From positions 39,749 to 86,781 of the forward strand of contig NZ_DIAX01000010.1 in NCBI RefSeq assembly GCF_002414845.1: a stretch of DNA of 47,033 nucleotides, read 5' to 3'. Under the pieces are notes generated by a model. The model made no database searches. It was given only the letters and a program-made list of their open reading frames with translations, and was not told where the DNA came from. The translations under genes and the position numbers were made by a program. The stretch is from Gordonia sp. UBA5067. GTDB lineage: Bacteria; Actinomycetota; Actinomycetes; Mycobacteriales; Mycobacteriaceae. Numbering within the stretch: position 1 is the first letter of the stretch; the number at the start of each line of letters is the position of its first letter. Shown here in pieces: positions 21,252 through 30,563 of this stretch.

Positions 21252-22451
21252 TTAGAGGCCGAGGACGGCTTTGTCGATGATCTGGCGCTGGACCTCGGAA
21301 CTGCCGCTGTAGATCGAGACCTTGCGGTAGTTGAGGTAGGTGGGCACGGCTTGCTGCGCCCAGGGCGGGGCGGCGATGTCGGCGGTCCCGTTGGCCGCGG
21401 CCGGGTCGGGCGGCGCGACGGCGAGCGAGTTGGTTCCGGCGATATCGGCGAGGATCTCTGTCGCCGCCTGCTGAAGTTCGCTGCCACGCAACTTGAGCAG
21501 GCTCGACGCGGGGTTGGGCCGGCCATCGGCGGAGGAGGCGACAACGCGCAGCTGGGTGAGTTCGAGGGCGAGGAGTTCGTTCTCGAGTTCGGCGAGCCGC
21601 GCGGCGAACAGTGGTTCGTCGAGCAGGCTGCCACCGGCGGCCTTCGTCTGCCCGGCGAGCTTCTTGGCGCGCGCGAGCGCCATCTTGGTCTGGCCGACGC
21701 GGGCGACGCCGGTGCGCTCGTTGCCGAGGAGGAACTTCGCGTACGACCAGCCGGCGTTCTCCTCGCCAACGAGTTGATCGGCGGGTACCCGCACGTCGTT
21801 GAAGAAGACCTCGTTGACCTCGTAGCCGCCGTCGATCAGTTCGATCGGCCGCACGTCGATGCCGGGCGAGTTCATCTCGATGAGCAGGAAGCTGATACCG
21901 GCCTGTCGTTTGGGGGCGTCGGGGTTGGTGCGCACGAGGGCGAAGATCCAGTCGGCGTACTGCCCGAGCGTTGTCCACGTCTTCTGGCCGTTGACGACCC
22001 ATTCGTCGCCGTCGCGGACGGCGCGCGTTTTCAGCGACGCGAGGTCGGAACCGGCTTCCGGCTCCGAGAAGCCCTGGCACCACCAGATGTCGCAGTTCGC
22101 GGTTGAGGGCAGGAAGCGTTCCTTCTGCGCCTGCGACCCGAACTCGGCGATGACCGGGCCGACCATGGCGGTATTGAACGGCAGCGGGTCGGGGACCGAG
22201 CAGAGCGCCAGTTCTTCGCGCCAGATGTGGTGCTGGATGGGACTCCAGTCCTGCCCGCCCCACTGGACCGGCCACTGCGGGACGCACAGGCCGCCCCCGT
22301 CCAGGATCCGCATCGTCGTCGCGATGTCGTCCGGGTAGCGAACCCGGCCGGCGGCAGCGCGCTCGCGGACGTCGGCGGGTATCTCGGTGGTGAAGAATCT
22401 GCGGATCTCATCGCGGAAGGCGACCTCGTCGGCGGAGAGTTTCAGCTGCAT
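21252..22451 (-). CDS. Acyl-CoA dehydrogenase, larger subunit of a FadE pair
   Basis: A 399-residue acyl-CoA dehydrogenase. Family blocks include CQGFSEPEAGSDLASLKTRA with VVNGQKTWTT (flavin and substrate binding), FNDVRVPADQLVGEENAGW, GNERTGVARVG and the end SIYSGSSEVQRQIIDKAVLGL. The common IYEGTSE glutamate is replaced (IYSGSSE), as happens in actinobacterial heterotetrameric enzymes. ATG 22451 begins the canonical MQLKLSADEVAFRDEIRRFF. An in-frame extension upstream runs antisense through the amidase and is rejected. First gene of the minus-strand unit with its partner and DUF350. Confidence 0.91.
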   Translation of the reverse strand: MQLKLSADEVAFRDEIRRFFTTEIPADVRERAAAGRVRYPDDIATTMRILDGGGLCVPQWPVQWGGQDWSPIQHHIWREELALCSVPDPLPFNTAMVGPVIAEFGSQAQKERFLPSTANCDIWWCQGFSEPEAGSDLASLKTRAVRDGDEWVVNGQKTWTTLGQYADWIFALVRTNPDAPKRQAGISFLLIEMNSPGIDVRPIELIDGGYEVNEVFFNDVRVPADQLVGEENAGWSYAKFLLGNERTGVARVGQTKMALARAKKLAGQTKAAGGSLLDEPLFAARLAELENELLALELTQLRVVASSADGRPNPASSLLKLRGSELQQAATEILADIAGTNSLAVAPPDPAAANGTADIAAPPWAQQAVPTYLNYRKVSIYSGSSEVQRQIIDKAVLGL

Positions 22452-22521
22452 GGTTCCTTGATACCCCCGTTCGGTTGGCGAGTGGCCGGGAACCGTGCCG
22501 ATCGTGTGACGACCACCCGTG

Positions 22522-22527
22522 TAGCCT
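22522..22527 (+). promoter_or_regulatory. Candidate -10 hexamer TAGCCT of the amidase gene
   Basis: TAGCCT is followed by 8 bases and the first ATG at 22536. Spacing fits a leaderless or near-leaderless message. The 84-base gap to the divergent acyl-CoA dehydrogenase gene must hold both promoters. Confidence 0.4.
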
Positions 22528-22535
22528 CGGCTGCC

Positions 22536-23957
22536 ATGACAGCTGCCATGACAAAGGTGAGTGCCTTTACCGACGACTGCCTGGGCGAGCTGGATGCGGT
22601 GGGCATCGCCCAAGCCCTGCGGGCCGGGAACTTCTCGGCCGAGGAAGCAGCACGTGCCGCGCTGGCACGGATCGATGCGGTGGAGCCCCAGCTGAATGCG
22701 GTGGCGCAGGACGACCGCCGGCGGGGGCTGGCGCGGGCCGCGGCGGGAGATTTCCCGGACGGCTCGCTGCGTGGCGTCCCATCGATGATCAAGAACAACA
22801 CGCTCTTCGCCGGGATCCCGACACAGCATGGGTCGGCCGCCGTGCCGCCGACCCCGGCCGATCGCAATGAGGGGTTCACCGACCAGATGTTGGCGTCGGG
22901 GATCAATATCCTCGGTGCGACGACCTTGCCTGCTTTCGGTCTGACCGCGTCTACCGAATTCGTTGACCGTCCGCCCACCCGCAACCCCTGGAACACCGAG
23001 TACTCCGCCGGAGCCTCGTCGGGTGGGGCGGCCGCGCTGGTCGCCGCCGGAGCGCTGCCGATTGCCCACGCCAACGACGGCGGCGGCTCGATCCGGATCC
23101 CGGCCGCCTGCTGTGGCCTCGTCGGGCTCAAGCCCACCCGCGATCGGGTCGTTGCGTCGGCGGAGGCGAAGGGCATGCCGATTGACCTGATCTCTAACGG
23201 CATCGTGTCGCGGACAGTGCGCGACACGGCACACTTTCTCGCCGACACCCAGCGGTACGCCCCCGGTAAGAACATGCCCGAGCTGGGGCTCGTCGAGGGG
23301 CCGAGCGGCCGCAAACTGCGAATCGCGCTGATCTCGGAGTCGATCACTGGCGGACTGCTCGACGCCCAGACCTCCGTGGCGCTCGAGTCGGTCGCCGAAC
23401 TGTTGGCGGCGCAGGGTCATATGATCGACCGGGTTCCGCTGCCCGTGAACCGCAACTACGTGCAGCAGTTCACCGACTATTGGGCGCTACTCGCATTCAG
23501 TCTCGATCATTTCGGAAAGCGCGTGCTGGACAAGGGATTCGACCGATCGAAGCTCGACCCGTTTACCGCAGGTCTGTCGAGGACGTTCATCAAGCGGTTC
23601 TGGCGAACACCGGGAGTGCTGATGGGACTGCAGAAGTCGACTAAGCAGTTCCATGCGCTCTTTGAGGACTTCGACGTGGTGTACTCGCCGACGCTGGGTC
23701 ATACGACGCCGAAGATCGGCTACCTCGATCCCGGCGGAGACTTCGACGAGATCTTTGAGCGACTGATCAACTACGTGACCTTTACCCCGGCCAACAATAC
23801 TTCCGGCTCGCCGGCGATCAGCCTGCCGCTGGCGCAGAGCGCAGACGGCCTGCCGATCGGCTTGCACTTCGGCGCCGACCTGGGTCAGGAGCAGATGCTC
23901 CTGGAGTTGGCCTACCAGTTGGAGGCCGAGCGTCCATTCGCGCGGATCCAGGACTGA
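22536..23957 (+). CDS. Amidase signature family hydrolase
   Basis: Amidase signature enzymes cleave carboxylic amides with a Ser-cisSer-Lys triad. Here Lys86 is in GVPSMIKNNT, the cis-serine Ser161 in AGASSGGAAALVAAG, and the nucleophile Ser185 in DGGGSIRIPAACCGLVGLKPTRDR. The 473-residue length is typical, and TFTPANNTSGSPAISLPL near residue 420 is a further family mark. Substrate cannot be told: members act on fatty amides, aryl amides, 6-aminohexanoate oligomers and others. Two start codons exist within a 12-base tandem repeat (22536 and 22548). It is divergent from the acyl-CoA dehydrogenase pair. Confidence 0.92.
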   Translation: MTAAMTKVSAFTDDCLGELDAVGIAQALRAGNFSAEEAARAALARIDAVEPQLNAVAQDDRRRGLARAAAGDFPDGSLRGVPSMIKNNTLFAGIPTQHGSAAVPPTPADRNEGFTDQMLASGINILGATTLPAFGLTASTEFVDRPPTRNPWNTEYSAGASSGGAAALVAAGALPIAHANDGGGSIRIPAACCGLVGLKPTRDRVVASAEAKGMPIDLISNGIVSRTVRDTAHFLADTQRYAPGKNMPELGLVEGPSGRKLRIALISESITGGLLDAQTSVALESVAELLAAQGHMIDRVPLPVNRNYVQQFTDYWALLAFSLDHFGKRVLDKGFDRSKLDPFTAGLSRTFIKRFWRTPGVLMGLQKSTKQFHALFEDFDVVYSPTLGHTTPKIGYLDPGGDFDEIFERLINYVTFTPANNTSGSPAISLPLAQSADGLPIGLHFGADLGQEQMLLELAYQLEAERPFARIQD

Positions 23958-24017
23958 CGGGCTTCGCCGCGCGCCGTCGTTTCCGTGCTGTTCACCCTGG
24001 CGTGCTGGGGTGACCGG

Positions 24018-25472
24018 ATGCGCACCACGCCGCTCGTCGTCGCCACCGCTGCACTCACGCTGACCCTCGCCGGTTGTGGCGCCCCGGGACCAGGGGTCGA
24101 CGGCAAGACGGCGGCGGGAGTGCGGATCGACCGCACGGGTGCGGGACGTCTGGCCGAGAACGGAGGGGCGCGACGCCTGACCGGCGATCAGACCGGAGCG
24201 ATCGCCGACTCGATCCAGCGGGCGGGGGCTCGCAACGTCATTCTGATCATTGGTGATGGCGCGGCGAATCAGGAGTACACCATGGCCCGCAACTACCAGT
24301 GGGGAGCGGCCGGCCGGATTCCCGGCGTCGACGACCTACCGCTCACCGGCGAGTACACCACCTACTCGTTGGACAAGACGACCGGGAAACCGGACTACAC
24401 CACCGATTCGGCTGCCGCGGGCAGCGCCTGGTCGACGGGGACCAAGACCTACAACGGCGCGATCTCGGTCGACCTTGAGGGGCGTCCGCAGCGAACGATT
24501 CTGGAGCTCGCCAAGGCGAATGGTCTGGCCACCGGCAACGTGACCACTGCCGAGCTGCAGGATGCGACGCCCGCGGTGCAAGTCGCCCACGTGACCCACC
24601 GCAAGTGCTACGGGCCGGCGGAGACAGCGCAGAAGTGCCCGGCGAACGCCGCCGAGAACGGTGGCGCGGGATCGATTACCGAGCAGTTGCTGGCCGCCCG
24701 CGCCGACGTGACGCTGGGCGGCGGCTGGGGGACGTTCGCGCAGACGGCGACAGCGGGCAGATACCGTGACCGGACTCTGGCGGCGCAGGCCAAGGAACGC
24801 GGGTACCGGATAGTGCGGTCGGCGCAGGAGTTGCGTGCGGTGACGGCGGCCGATCAGGACGAACCGCTGTTGGGGCTCTTCGCGGACGGCAACCTGCCGC
24901 GCATCTGGGACAAGGCGACAGCGACGCCGCACGGGGCAGTCGCGCCGGCGCTCCGGTGCGCCCCCAACCCCCGGTTTACCGCGCAGACGCCCAAGCTCGG
25001 CGACATGACGCGCAGCGCGATCGGTCTGCTCGGCGCCGCCCGGGACGGCAAGGGCTTCTTCCTCCAGGTGGAGTCGGCATCGATCGACAAGGCGGCGCAC
25101 GAGGCGGACCCGTGTGGACAGATCGGCGAGACGGTACAGCTGTCCGACGCGGTGACTGTCGCGCTCGATTACGCGCGCAAACAGAAGGACACCCTGGTGA
25201 TCGTCACCGGCGACCATGCGCATTCCACCCAGATCGTCGGGGGCGGAACCGACACCCCGGGGCTCACCCGGACATTGATGACGGCCGACGGCGCGCCGAT
25301 GACGGTTAGCTACGGCACGTCCGTGGAGGCTGGGGAGCAGCAGCACAGCGGCGGCCAGGTGCGTATTGCGGCCTACGGCCCTGGCGCGGCCAACGTCGTC
25401 GGGCTCACCGATCAAACCGACCCGTTCGCTGTCATCACCGATCAGCTCGGACTCAACCGAAAGACGAACTGA
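24018..25472 (+). CDS. Alkaline phosphatase lipoprotein (PhoA family)
   Basis: A 484-residue secreted lipoprotein: the signal peptide ends in LTLAGC with Cys20. The PhoA-type active site reads [15 protein letters not shown] (metal Asp80), [14 protein letters not shown] with nucleophile Ser131, [18 protein letters not shown] for metal ligands, [13 protein letters not shown] and [16 protein letters not shown]. It should release phosphate from monoesters outside the membrane. ATG 24018 fits the signal peptide; an upstream GTG would add 11 residues. The TCACC/GGTGA inverted repeat before it could be a phosphate-control site but this is weak. Paralogues in mycobacteria are phosphate-starvation lipoproteins (general knowledge). 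Confidence 0.9.
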   Translation: MRTTPLVVATAALTLTLAGCGAPGPGVDGKTAAGVRIDRTGAGRLAENGGARRLTGDQTGAIADSIQRAGARNVILIIGDGAANQEYTMARNYQWGAAGRIPGVDDLPLTGEYTTYSLDKTTGKPDYTTDSAAAGSAWSTGTKTYNGAISVDLEGRPQRTILELAKANGLATGNVTTAELQDATPAVQVAHVTHRKCYGPAETAQKCPANAAENGGAGSITEQLLAARADVTLGGGWGTFAQTATAGRYRDRTLAAQAKERGYRIVRSAQELRAVTAADQDEPLLGLFADGNLPRIWDKATATPHGAVAPALRCAPNPRFTAQTPKLGDMTRSAIGLLGAARDGKGFFLQVESASIDKAAHEADPCGQIGETVQLSDAVTVALDYARKQKDTLVIVTGDHAHSTQIVGGGTDTPGLTRTLMTADGAPMTVSYGTSVEAGEQQHSGGQVRIAAYGPGAANVVGLTDQTDPFAVITDQLGLNRKTN

Positions 25473-25483
25473 AGGCGAATCGC

Positions 25484-25503
25484 GGCCCGGGGTGGACCGG
25501 GCC
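25484..25503 (+). terminator. Short GC hairpin after the alkaline phosphatase gene
   Basis: GGCCCGG and CCGGGCC can pair over a 6-base loop, 11 bases after the stop. No T-run follows, so it is a candidate only; actinobacterial terminators often lack one. Confidence 0.4.
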
Positions 25504-25518
25504 CCTCGGCCTCTGACG

Positions 25519-25544
25519 TTGCACTCTTACAGGGGGAGTGCTAG
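25519..25544 (+). promoter_or_regulatory. CIRCE element 1 (HrcA operator)
   Basis: TTGCACTC, nine bases, then GAGTGCTAG. This matches the CIRCE consensus TTAGCACTC-N9-GAGTGCTAA bound by the heat-shock repressor HrcA, with the core GCACTC/GAGTGC perfect. It lies about 140-160 bases before groEL2. Confidence 0.93.
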
Positions 25545-25552
25545 AAACGGAG

Positions 25553-25579
25553 TTGGCACTCTCCTACCGTGAGTGCCAG
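25553..25579 (+). promoter_or_regulatory. CIRCE element 2 (HrcA operator)
   Basis: TTGGCACTC, nine bases, then GAGTGCCAG, a perfect inverted repeat in CIRCE format. Two copies ten bases apart are typical of high-GC Gram-positive chaperonin promoters. The roughly 100-base leader between this site and the start codon ends with the ribosome site GGAGGA at 25667-25672. Confidence 0.93.
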
Positions 25580-25651
25580 TTGGGACGATGAGACCGGTCG
25601 TTGACACGCCGGTCGTCCGTCGCGGGCATCGCACCGACATACGAAACCTAG

Positions 25652-27307
<1,656 letters not shown>

Positions 27308-27333
27308 GCCCGCTTCTCGTCAACGAGCGCAAT

Positions 27334-27368
27334 CGGGGCCGGTCATCCAAGGCGGATGGTCGGCCCCG
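27334..27368 (+). terminator. Hairpin terminator after groEL2
   Basis: A stem of 15 positions (left arm CGGGGCCGGTCATCC, right arm GGATGGTCGGCCCCG) with a 5-base loop and one mismatch plus one wobble, about 27 bases after the stop. No strong T-run follows; typical of actinobacterial I-shaped terminators. Confidence 0.75.
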
Positions 27369-27477
27369 ACGCTTGTTCGAGGCGCGCCACCGGCCCACCT
27401 GCGGTGGCCGTCACCCGGGTCGGGTATGACTAGTAGTATGTATTCTTTCGGTCGATTCGCCGAAGGGAGTGCAGCCG

Positions 27478-28152
27478 ATGACGCCGGTCTACCGTGTGGC
27501 GCTGGGTTCTGAGTTCGACCGACTGCACCCCAATATGCAGTGGCGCTATGGGATCGACTCCACCGCCGGCGTCGCGCAGTTGATGACGGGCCTGATCGAA
27601 TCGATCTACATCACCCCCGCCTTCGCACCGCCCCTGGTCTGGTATTACGGCAAGCGCAACGCCATGCCCTCGAAGACCAGCCGGATGGTGCCCTTTGAGG
27701 CGGGGAACTACTGTTACCGCGACGAATTGGGCCGCGAGTGTCTGGCAGTTCTGCGCACCTTCGGCTATTCGACTGGCGACCGCCACCTGAACTCGGTGAT
27801 CGTCGACGGGCGTGACGGCTTCGTCGACTATTTCGGCGACGGACCCGAATTGCTGTACCCCATCGAGCCATCGGTGACCGAGGACGGCTCACTCCTGCTG
27901 GAGAGTGGTCCGGCGCGCTGGTTGCGCGGACCCAAGATTTCGATGCGGGGACCCTTTGTGGTCCAGATGAAATACATCGAAGGCTGGGACGAAAAGCATC
28001 AGCGTTTCCGGTGCGATGCGACCGTCCGCAATCCGGTGATCGGGGAGATCCTGCACTATCGAGGATGGTTCACCGCGGTCGACAAACCAATGACGACGGC
28101 GGAGATTCCTGACGAAGCCTGGCCATTCCGGCTCATCGACCGGGAGACGTGA
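27478..28152 (+). CDS. DUF4166 protein
   Basis: A 224-residue conserved protein of unknown function with a DUF4166-like domain (Pfam PF13761): FDRLHPNMQWRYG near the start, VPFEAGNYCYRDELGRECLAVLRTF, and a C-terminal half with MKYIEGWDEKHQRFRCDATVRNPVIGEILHYRGWF. No signal peptide or membrane helix. ATG 27478 follows AAGGGAG (27463-27469) by 8 bases. An AT-rich patch at 27431-27446 (TAGTAT, TATTCT) likely holds its promoter. The next gene, an SRPBCC protein, begins 35 bases downstream. Confidence 0.78.
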   Translation: MTPVYRVALGSEFDRLHPNMQWRYGIDSTAGVAQLMTGLIESIYITPAFAPPLVWYYGKRNAMPSKTSRMVPFEAGNYCYRDELGRECLAVLRTFGYSTGDRHLNSVIVDGRDGFVDYFGDGPELLYPIEPSVTEDGSLLLESGPARWLRGPKISMRGPFVVQMKYIEGWDEKHQRFRCDATVRNPVIGEILHYRGWFTAVDKPMTTAEIPDEAWPFRLIDRET

Positions 28153-28173
28153 CGCGCAGGGGCCCCGGCAAGG

Positions 28174-28179
28174 TAGGTT
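28174..28179 (+). promoter_or_regulatory. Candidate -10 hexamer TAGGTT of the SRPBCC gene
   Basis: TAGGTT is followed by 7 bases and ATG 28187, with no ribosome site in between, so the transcript is probably leaderless. Confidence 0.45.
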
Positions 28180-28186
28180 GACTGCC

Positions 28187-28627
28187 ATGGGAGTCTCCGC
28201 GAATACGAAATTCGATATTGCCGCACCACCGTCAGTGGTCATGGAAGTTCTGCATGACATTGAGTCGCTTCCCGAATGGTCGGGTCCACACAAGACGGCC
28301 GAGGTCCTCGAAGAGTACGACGACGGCCTGCCGAAGGTGGTCAAGGTCAAGGTGTCGATGGGCCCGATCACCGATGAGCAGACACTCAACTACCAGTGGA
28401 CCGACAACTCGTGCACCTGGGACCTCATCGAGGGCACCCAGCTGGCCGAGCAGCACGGCGTCTACACCATCACCGCGACTGACAAGGGTTCGCGGGTCGA
28501 CTTTTCGCTTGATATCGAGCTGAAGGTGAAACTGCCCGGCTTGATCGTCCGCCAGGGTCAGAAGACCGCCGTCGACACCGCGAAGAAGGGGCTGACCAAA
28601 GAGGTGCTGAAGCGGGCCAAAGGATGA
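28187..28627 (+). CDS. SRPBCC (polyketide cyclase-like) protein
   Basis: A 146-residue START-like domain protein, commonly seen in Corynebacteriales. It begins ANTKFDIAAPPSVVMEVLHDIESLPEWSGPHK, the family's first strand and helix, then DEQTLNYQWTDNSCTWDLIEG, and ends in the long helix with QKTAVDTAKKGLTKEVLKRAKG. It probably binds a hydrophobic ligand; none can be named. Its stop overlaps the start of the next gene (ATGA), so the two are translationally coupled even though one product stays in the cytosol and the other is exported. Confidence 0.84.
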   Translation: MGVSANTKFDIAAPPSVVMEVLHDIESLPEWSGPHKTAEVLEEYDDGLPKVVKVKVSMGPITDEQTLNYQWTDNSCTWDLIEGTQLAEQHGVYTITATDKGSRVDFSLDIELKVKLPGLIVRQGQKTAVDTAKKGLTKEVLKRAKG

Positions 28628-29136
28628 TGGTCGCCCGAGTCGTCGCCGCTGCCGGCGTGATCGCGGCGGGGGCGTGGCTCTCCGTCGTTGTCGGTGGCGC
28701 CACGTCAGCGTCGGCGGGCACCCTGTGCCAGGCGGTGAACGGTTCCAGTCAGCAGAAGGTGCTGGGCGACAGCGGATGCGGTGCCCGTGCCGGGCAGGGC
28801 AGCACCGCCCGTGCCGAGGACACCAGCGGGGAGGGGACCGCCGTCGCCGTCGCCACGAGTCGCGGCCGAGCAGATGCCCGCACGTTGGATCGCAAGTCGA
28901 CGGCACTGGCCGGCGCGCAGCGCGGCGGCAACGCACAATCGTTCGCTACCGGGCCCGGCGCCTTCTCCGTTGCGCAGGCCGATCGCGGCGGGCAGTCGCT
29001 GGCCGTCGGCGGCTGGGGCGGCAAAGCCATATCGACGCCACGCGGGACCGCGTGCGCCGGCGGCTTCGCCTTCGCCTGGGAGTCCAACTCCGGCAAGGTG
29101 TGCCTGAGCAGCGGTTCGATTCGCTACTCGAACTGA
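28624..29136 (+). CDS. Secreted protein of unknown function (Gly/Ala/Ser-rich)
   Basis: A 170-residue exported protein. A signal peptide covers residues 1-31 (VAAAGVIAAGAWLSVVVGGATSASAG, cut after SASA). The mature chain has four cysteines (TLCQAVN, DSGCGAR, TACAGGF, KVCLSSG), enough for two disulfides, and a central low-complexity stretch rich in Gly, Ala, Ser and Arg. I believe it resembles the small DUF6764-type proteins of Corynebacteriales, but this is uncertain. It is coupled to the SRPBCC gene by a four-base overlap; ATG 28627 is an equally good start after AAAGG. Confidence 0.72.
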   Translation: MMVARVVAAAGVIAAGAWLSVVVGGATSASAGTLCQAVNGSSQQKVLGDSGCGARAGQGSTARAEDTSGEGTAVAVATSRGRADARTLDRKSTALAGAQRGGNAQSFATGPGAFSVAQADRGGQSLAVGGWGGKAISTPRGTACAGGFAFAWESNSGKVCLSSGSIRYSN

Positions 29137-29325
29137 GCAGCCGCCAACCGGGGGCCGCCGGCGTCGGCTTCCATCGAACAGCCAATCACCAACCAGCACG
29201 GCAAAATGGCGGCGCACATTTTTTTTGATCCGACGTCCCCGATCGGCGGCGATCGAGGAATACACTCGACGAGTCAGGCGTCAGTGACCGGAGAACCGGC
29301 CCAGTCTGGAACAACAGGAGAAGTC

Positions 29326-29523
29326 ATGATGAATCGAATTCCACTCGCGATGGGCATCGTCGGCGGCGCCTTGGCTGTTGGCGTGTTTGCCGCTCCGGCC
29401 GCCTATGCCGCTCCCGCCACGGCGCCGTCCCCGGCGGTAAAGGCGACCCCTGTCAAGGGTTCACTCAACTTCTGCATCACCATCCCGATGCCTGGCTCCG
29501 CAGCGTTGGTTTGGTGTATCTGA
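29326..29523 (+). CDS. Small secreted peptide with two cysteines
   Basis: A 65-residue precursor. Residues 1-28 form a clear signal peptide (PLAMGIVGGALAVGVFAAPAAYA), leaving a mature peptide of about 37 residues that is Ala/Pro-rich first and then reads KGSLNFCITIPMPGSAALVWCI. Cys50 and Cys64 could form one disulfide enclosing 13 residues, with a C-terminal isoleucine. The ribosome site AGGAG at 29316-29320 supports the start. It has its own candidate promoter (TACACT at 29261-29266) and is followed by a strong hairpin, so it is probably a single-gene transcript. No family recognised; a structural, signalling or antimicrobial role would be speculation. Confidence 0.72.
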   Translation: MMNRIPLAMGIVGGALAVGVFAAPAAYAAPATAPSPAVKATPVKGSLNFCITIPMPGSAALVWCI

Positions 29524-29585
29524 TCCAGGCGTAGTCCGTAGCGCCGTTCGCGGTTAGCGCACGGCTTGCCACGCCGAGTCCTCGA

Positions 29586-29623
29586 GAAGCAGGGCGCCGC
29601 GAGAGATCGCGGTGCCCTGCTTC
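29586..29623 (+). terminator. Strong hairpin terminator after the small peptide gene
   Basis: Two 17-base arms (GAAGCAGGGCGCCGCGA and TCGCGGTGCCCTGCTTC) pair fully with one G-U wobble around a GAGA tetraloop. It begins 63 bases after the stop. No T-run follows. Confidence 0.8.
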
Positions 29624-29681
29624 GGCGGGCTGATCGTCGTCTCGACCGCGTATCAATTCACCTGGGTGATCTGAAGGGGGT

Positions 29682-30563
29682 GTGGTGCCTCAGTTGCCTC
29701 GAGGTCCGCGGTTCGCGGCGATCGCTGCCGGAGTGTTGGTCATCGGAACAGTGTTGGCCCTGGGAACGTTGTGCGCGCAGCCGGCTGGCGCGACGCCGCT
29801 CCGCGGCGAGTACGTGGCGCTCGGCGACTCCGCGGCGGCCGGTCCGCTGATTGCGCCGCAGGACTTGACTGTGCCCGGATGTCTGCGCGCGCAGCGGAAC
29901 TATCCGGCCGTCCTGGCCGACCGCATCGGGGTGCGGCTGCGCGATGCGACGTGCTCGTCGGCAACGTCGGAGAACGTGTCCGCCGTCCTGCAGCGCACCC
30001 CGGCCGGAACAGTCCCGGTGCAGACGTCGCTGCTCTCGGTGCACACCCGCCTGGTGACGCTGACGATCGGCCTCAACGACGTGAAGATGTTCTCCGTCGC
30101 ACTGTCCTGCGCGGAACTGCCCGGGTCAGTCCCCTGTAGTCAGCGCTATCGCCGGGGCGGGATCGACGAACTCGAGATCCGCATCGACCGCCAGCGGCCG
30201 AAGTGGGGCCAAACGCTGGATGCGATCCGCCGCGCCGCCCCCAACGCGAAGGTCGTCGTCGTCGGCTACGGCACTTACGTGCGCGCCGGCGGGTGCGCGT
30301 CCCAGCCGGTCACCCCCGCCGACGCCGACTATCTGCGCGCGGTGGTCGCCCATGCCAACACGGTGATGGCCGGGCAGGCGCAGCGGCGCGGGATGCAGTT
30401 CGTGGACCTTGCCGCGATGAGCGCGGGCCATGACATGTGCGCACCGCCGAACCGGCAGTACTTCTTCGGCCTCGTCCCGGCGAGCGTCGGCGCGCCGCTG
30501 CACCCGACAGCGCTGGGCATGGTGGCCATCGGCCGGTACGTCGCCGCAACGATGGACCATTAA
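29682..30563 (+). CDS. Secreted SGNH/GDSL hydrolase
   Basis: A 293-residue exported esterase or lipase. After a signal sequence (FAAIAAGVLVIGTVLALGTLCAQPAGA) the four SGNH blocks appear: YVALGDSAAAGP with Ser50, the glycine block near SENVSAVL, LTIGLNDVKMF with the oxyanion Asn, and PLHPTALG with His274. The usual aspartate three residues before the histidine is alanine (APLHP), so it may use a Ser-His dyad, as described for a Streptomyces esterase. Six cysteines in the mature chain suggest disulfides. The GTG start follows GAAGGGGG; GTG 29685 is an alternative. Convergent with the oligopeptidase gene, the stops overlapping. Confidence 0.87.
   Translation: MVPQLPRGPRFAAIAAGVLVIGTVLALGTLCAQPAGATPLRGEYVALGDSAAAGPLIAPQDLTVPGCLRAQRNYPAVLADRIGVRLRDATCSSATSENVSAVLQRTPAGTVPVQTSLLSVHTRLVTLTIGLNDVKMFSVALSCAELPGSVPCSQRYRRGGIDELEIRIDRQRPKWGQTLDAIRRAAPNAKVVVVGYGTYVRAGGCASQPVTPADADYLRAVVAHANTVMAGQAQRRGMQFVDLAAMSAGHDMCAPPNRQYFFGLVPASVGAPLHPTALGMVAIGRYVAATMDH

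Noticed and set aside
20106..22451. Two neighbouring acyl-CoA dehydrogenase genes as a tandem duplication
   Set aside because: The proteins differ strongly in sequence and in their C-terminal motifs; paired FadE genes are a known heteromeric arrangement.
21252..23420. 722-codon reading that extends the larger acyl-CoA dehydrogenase through the amidase region
   Set aside because: The first 323 codons are antisense to the amidase and show no similarity to anything; the family N-terminus begins at ATG 22451.
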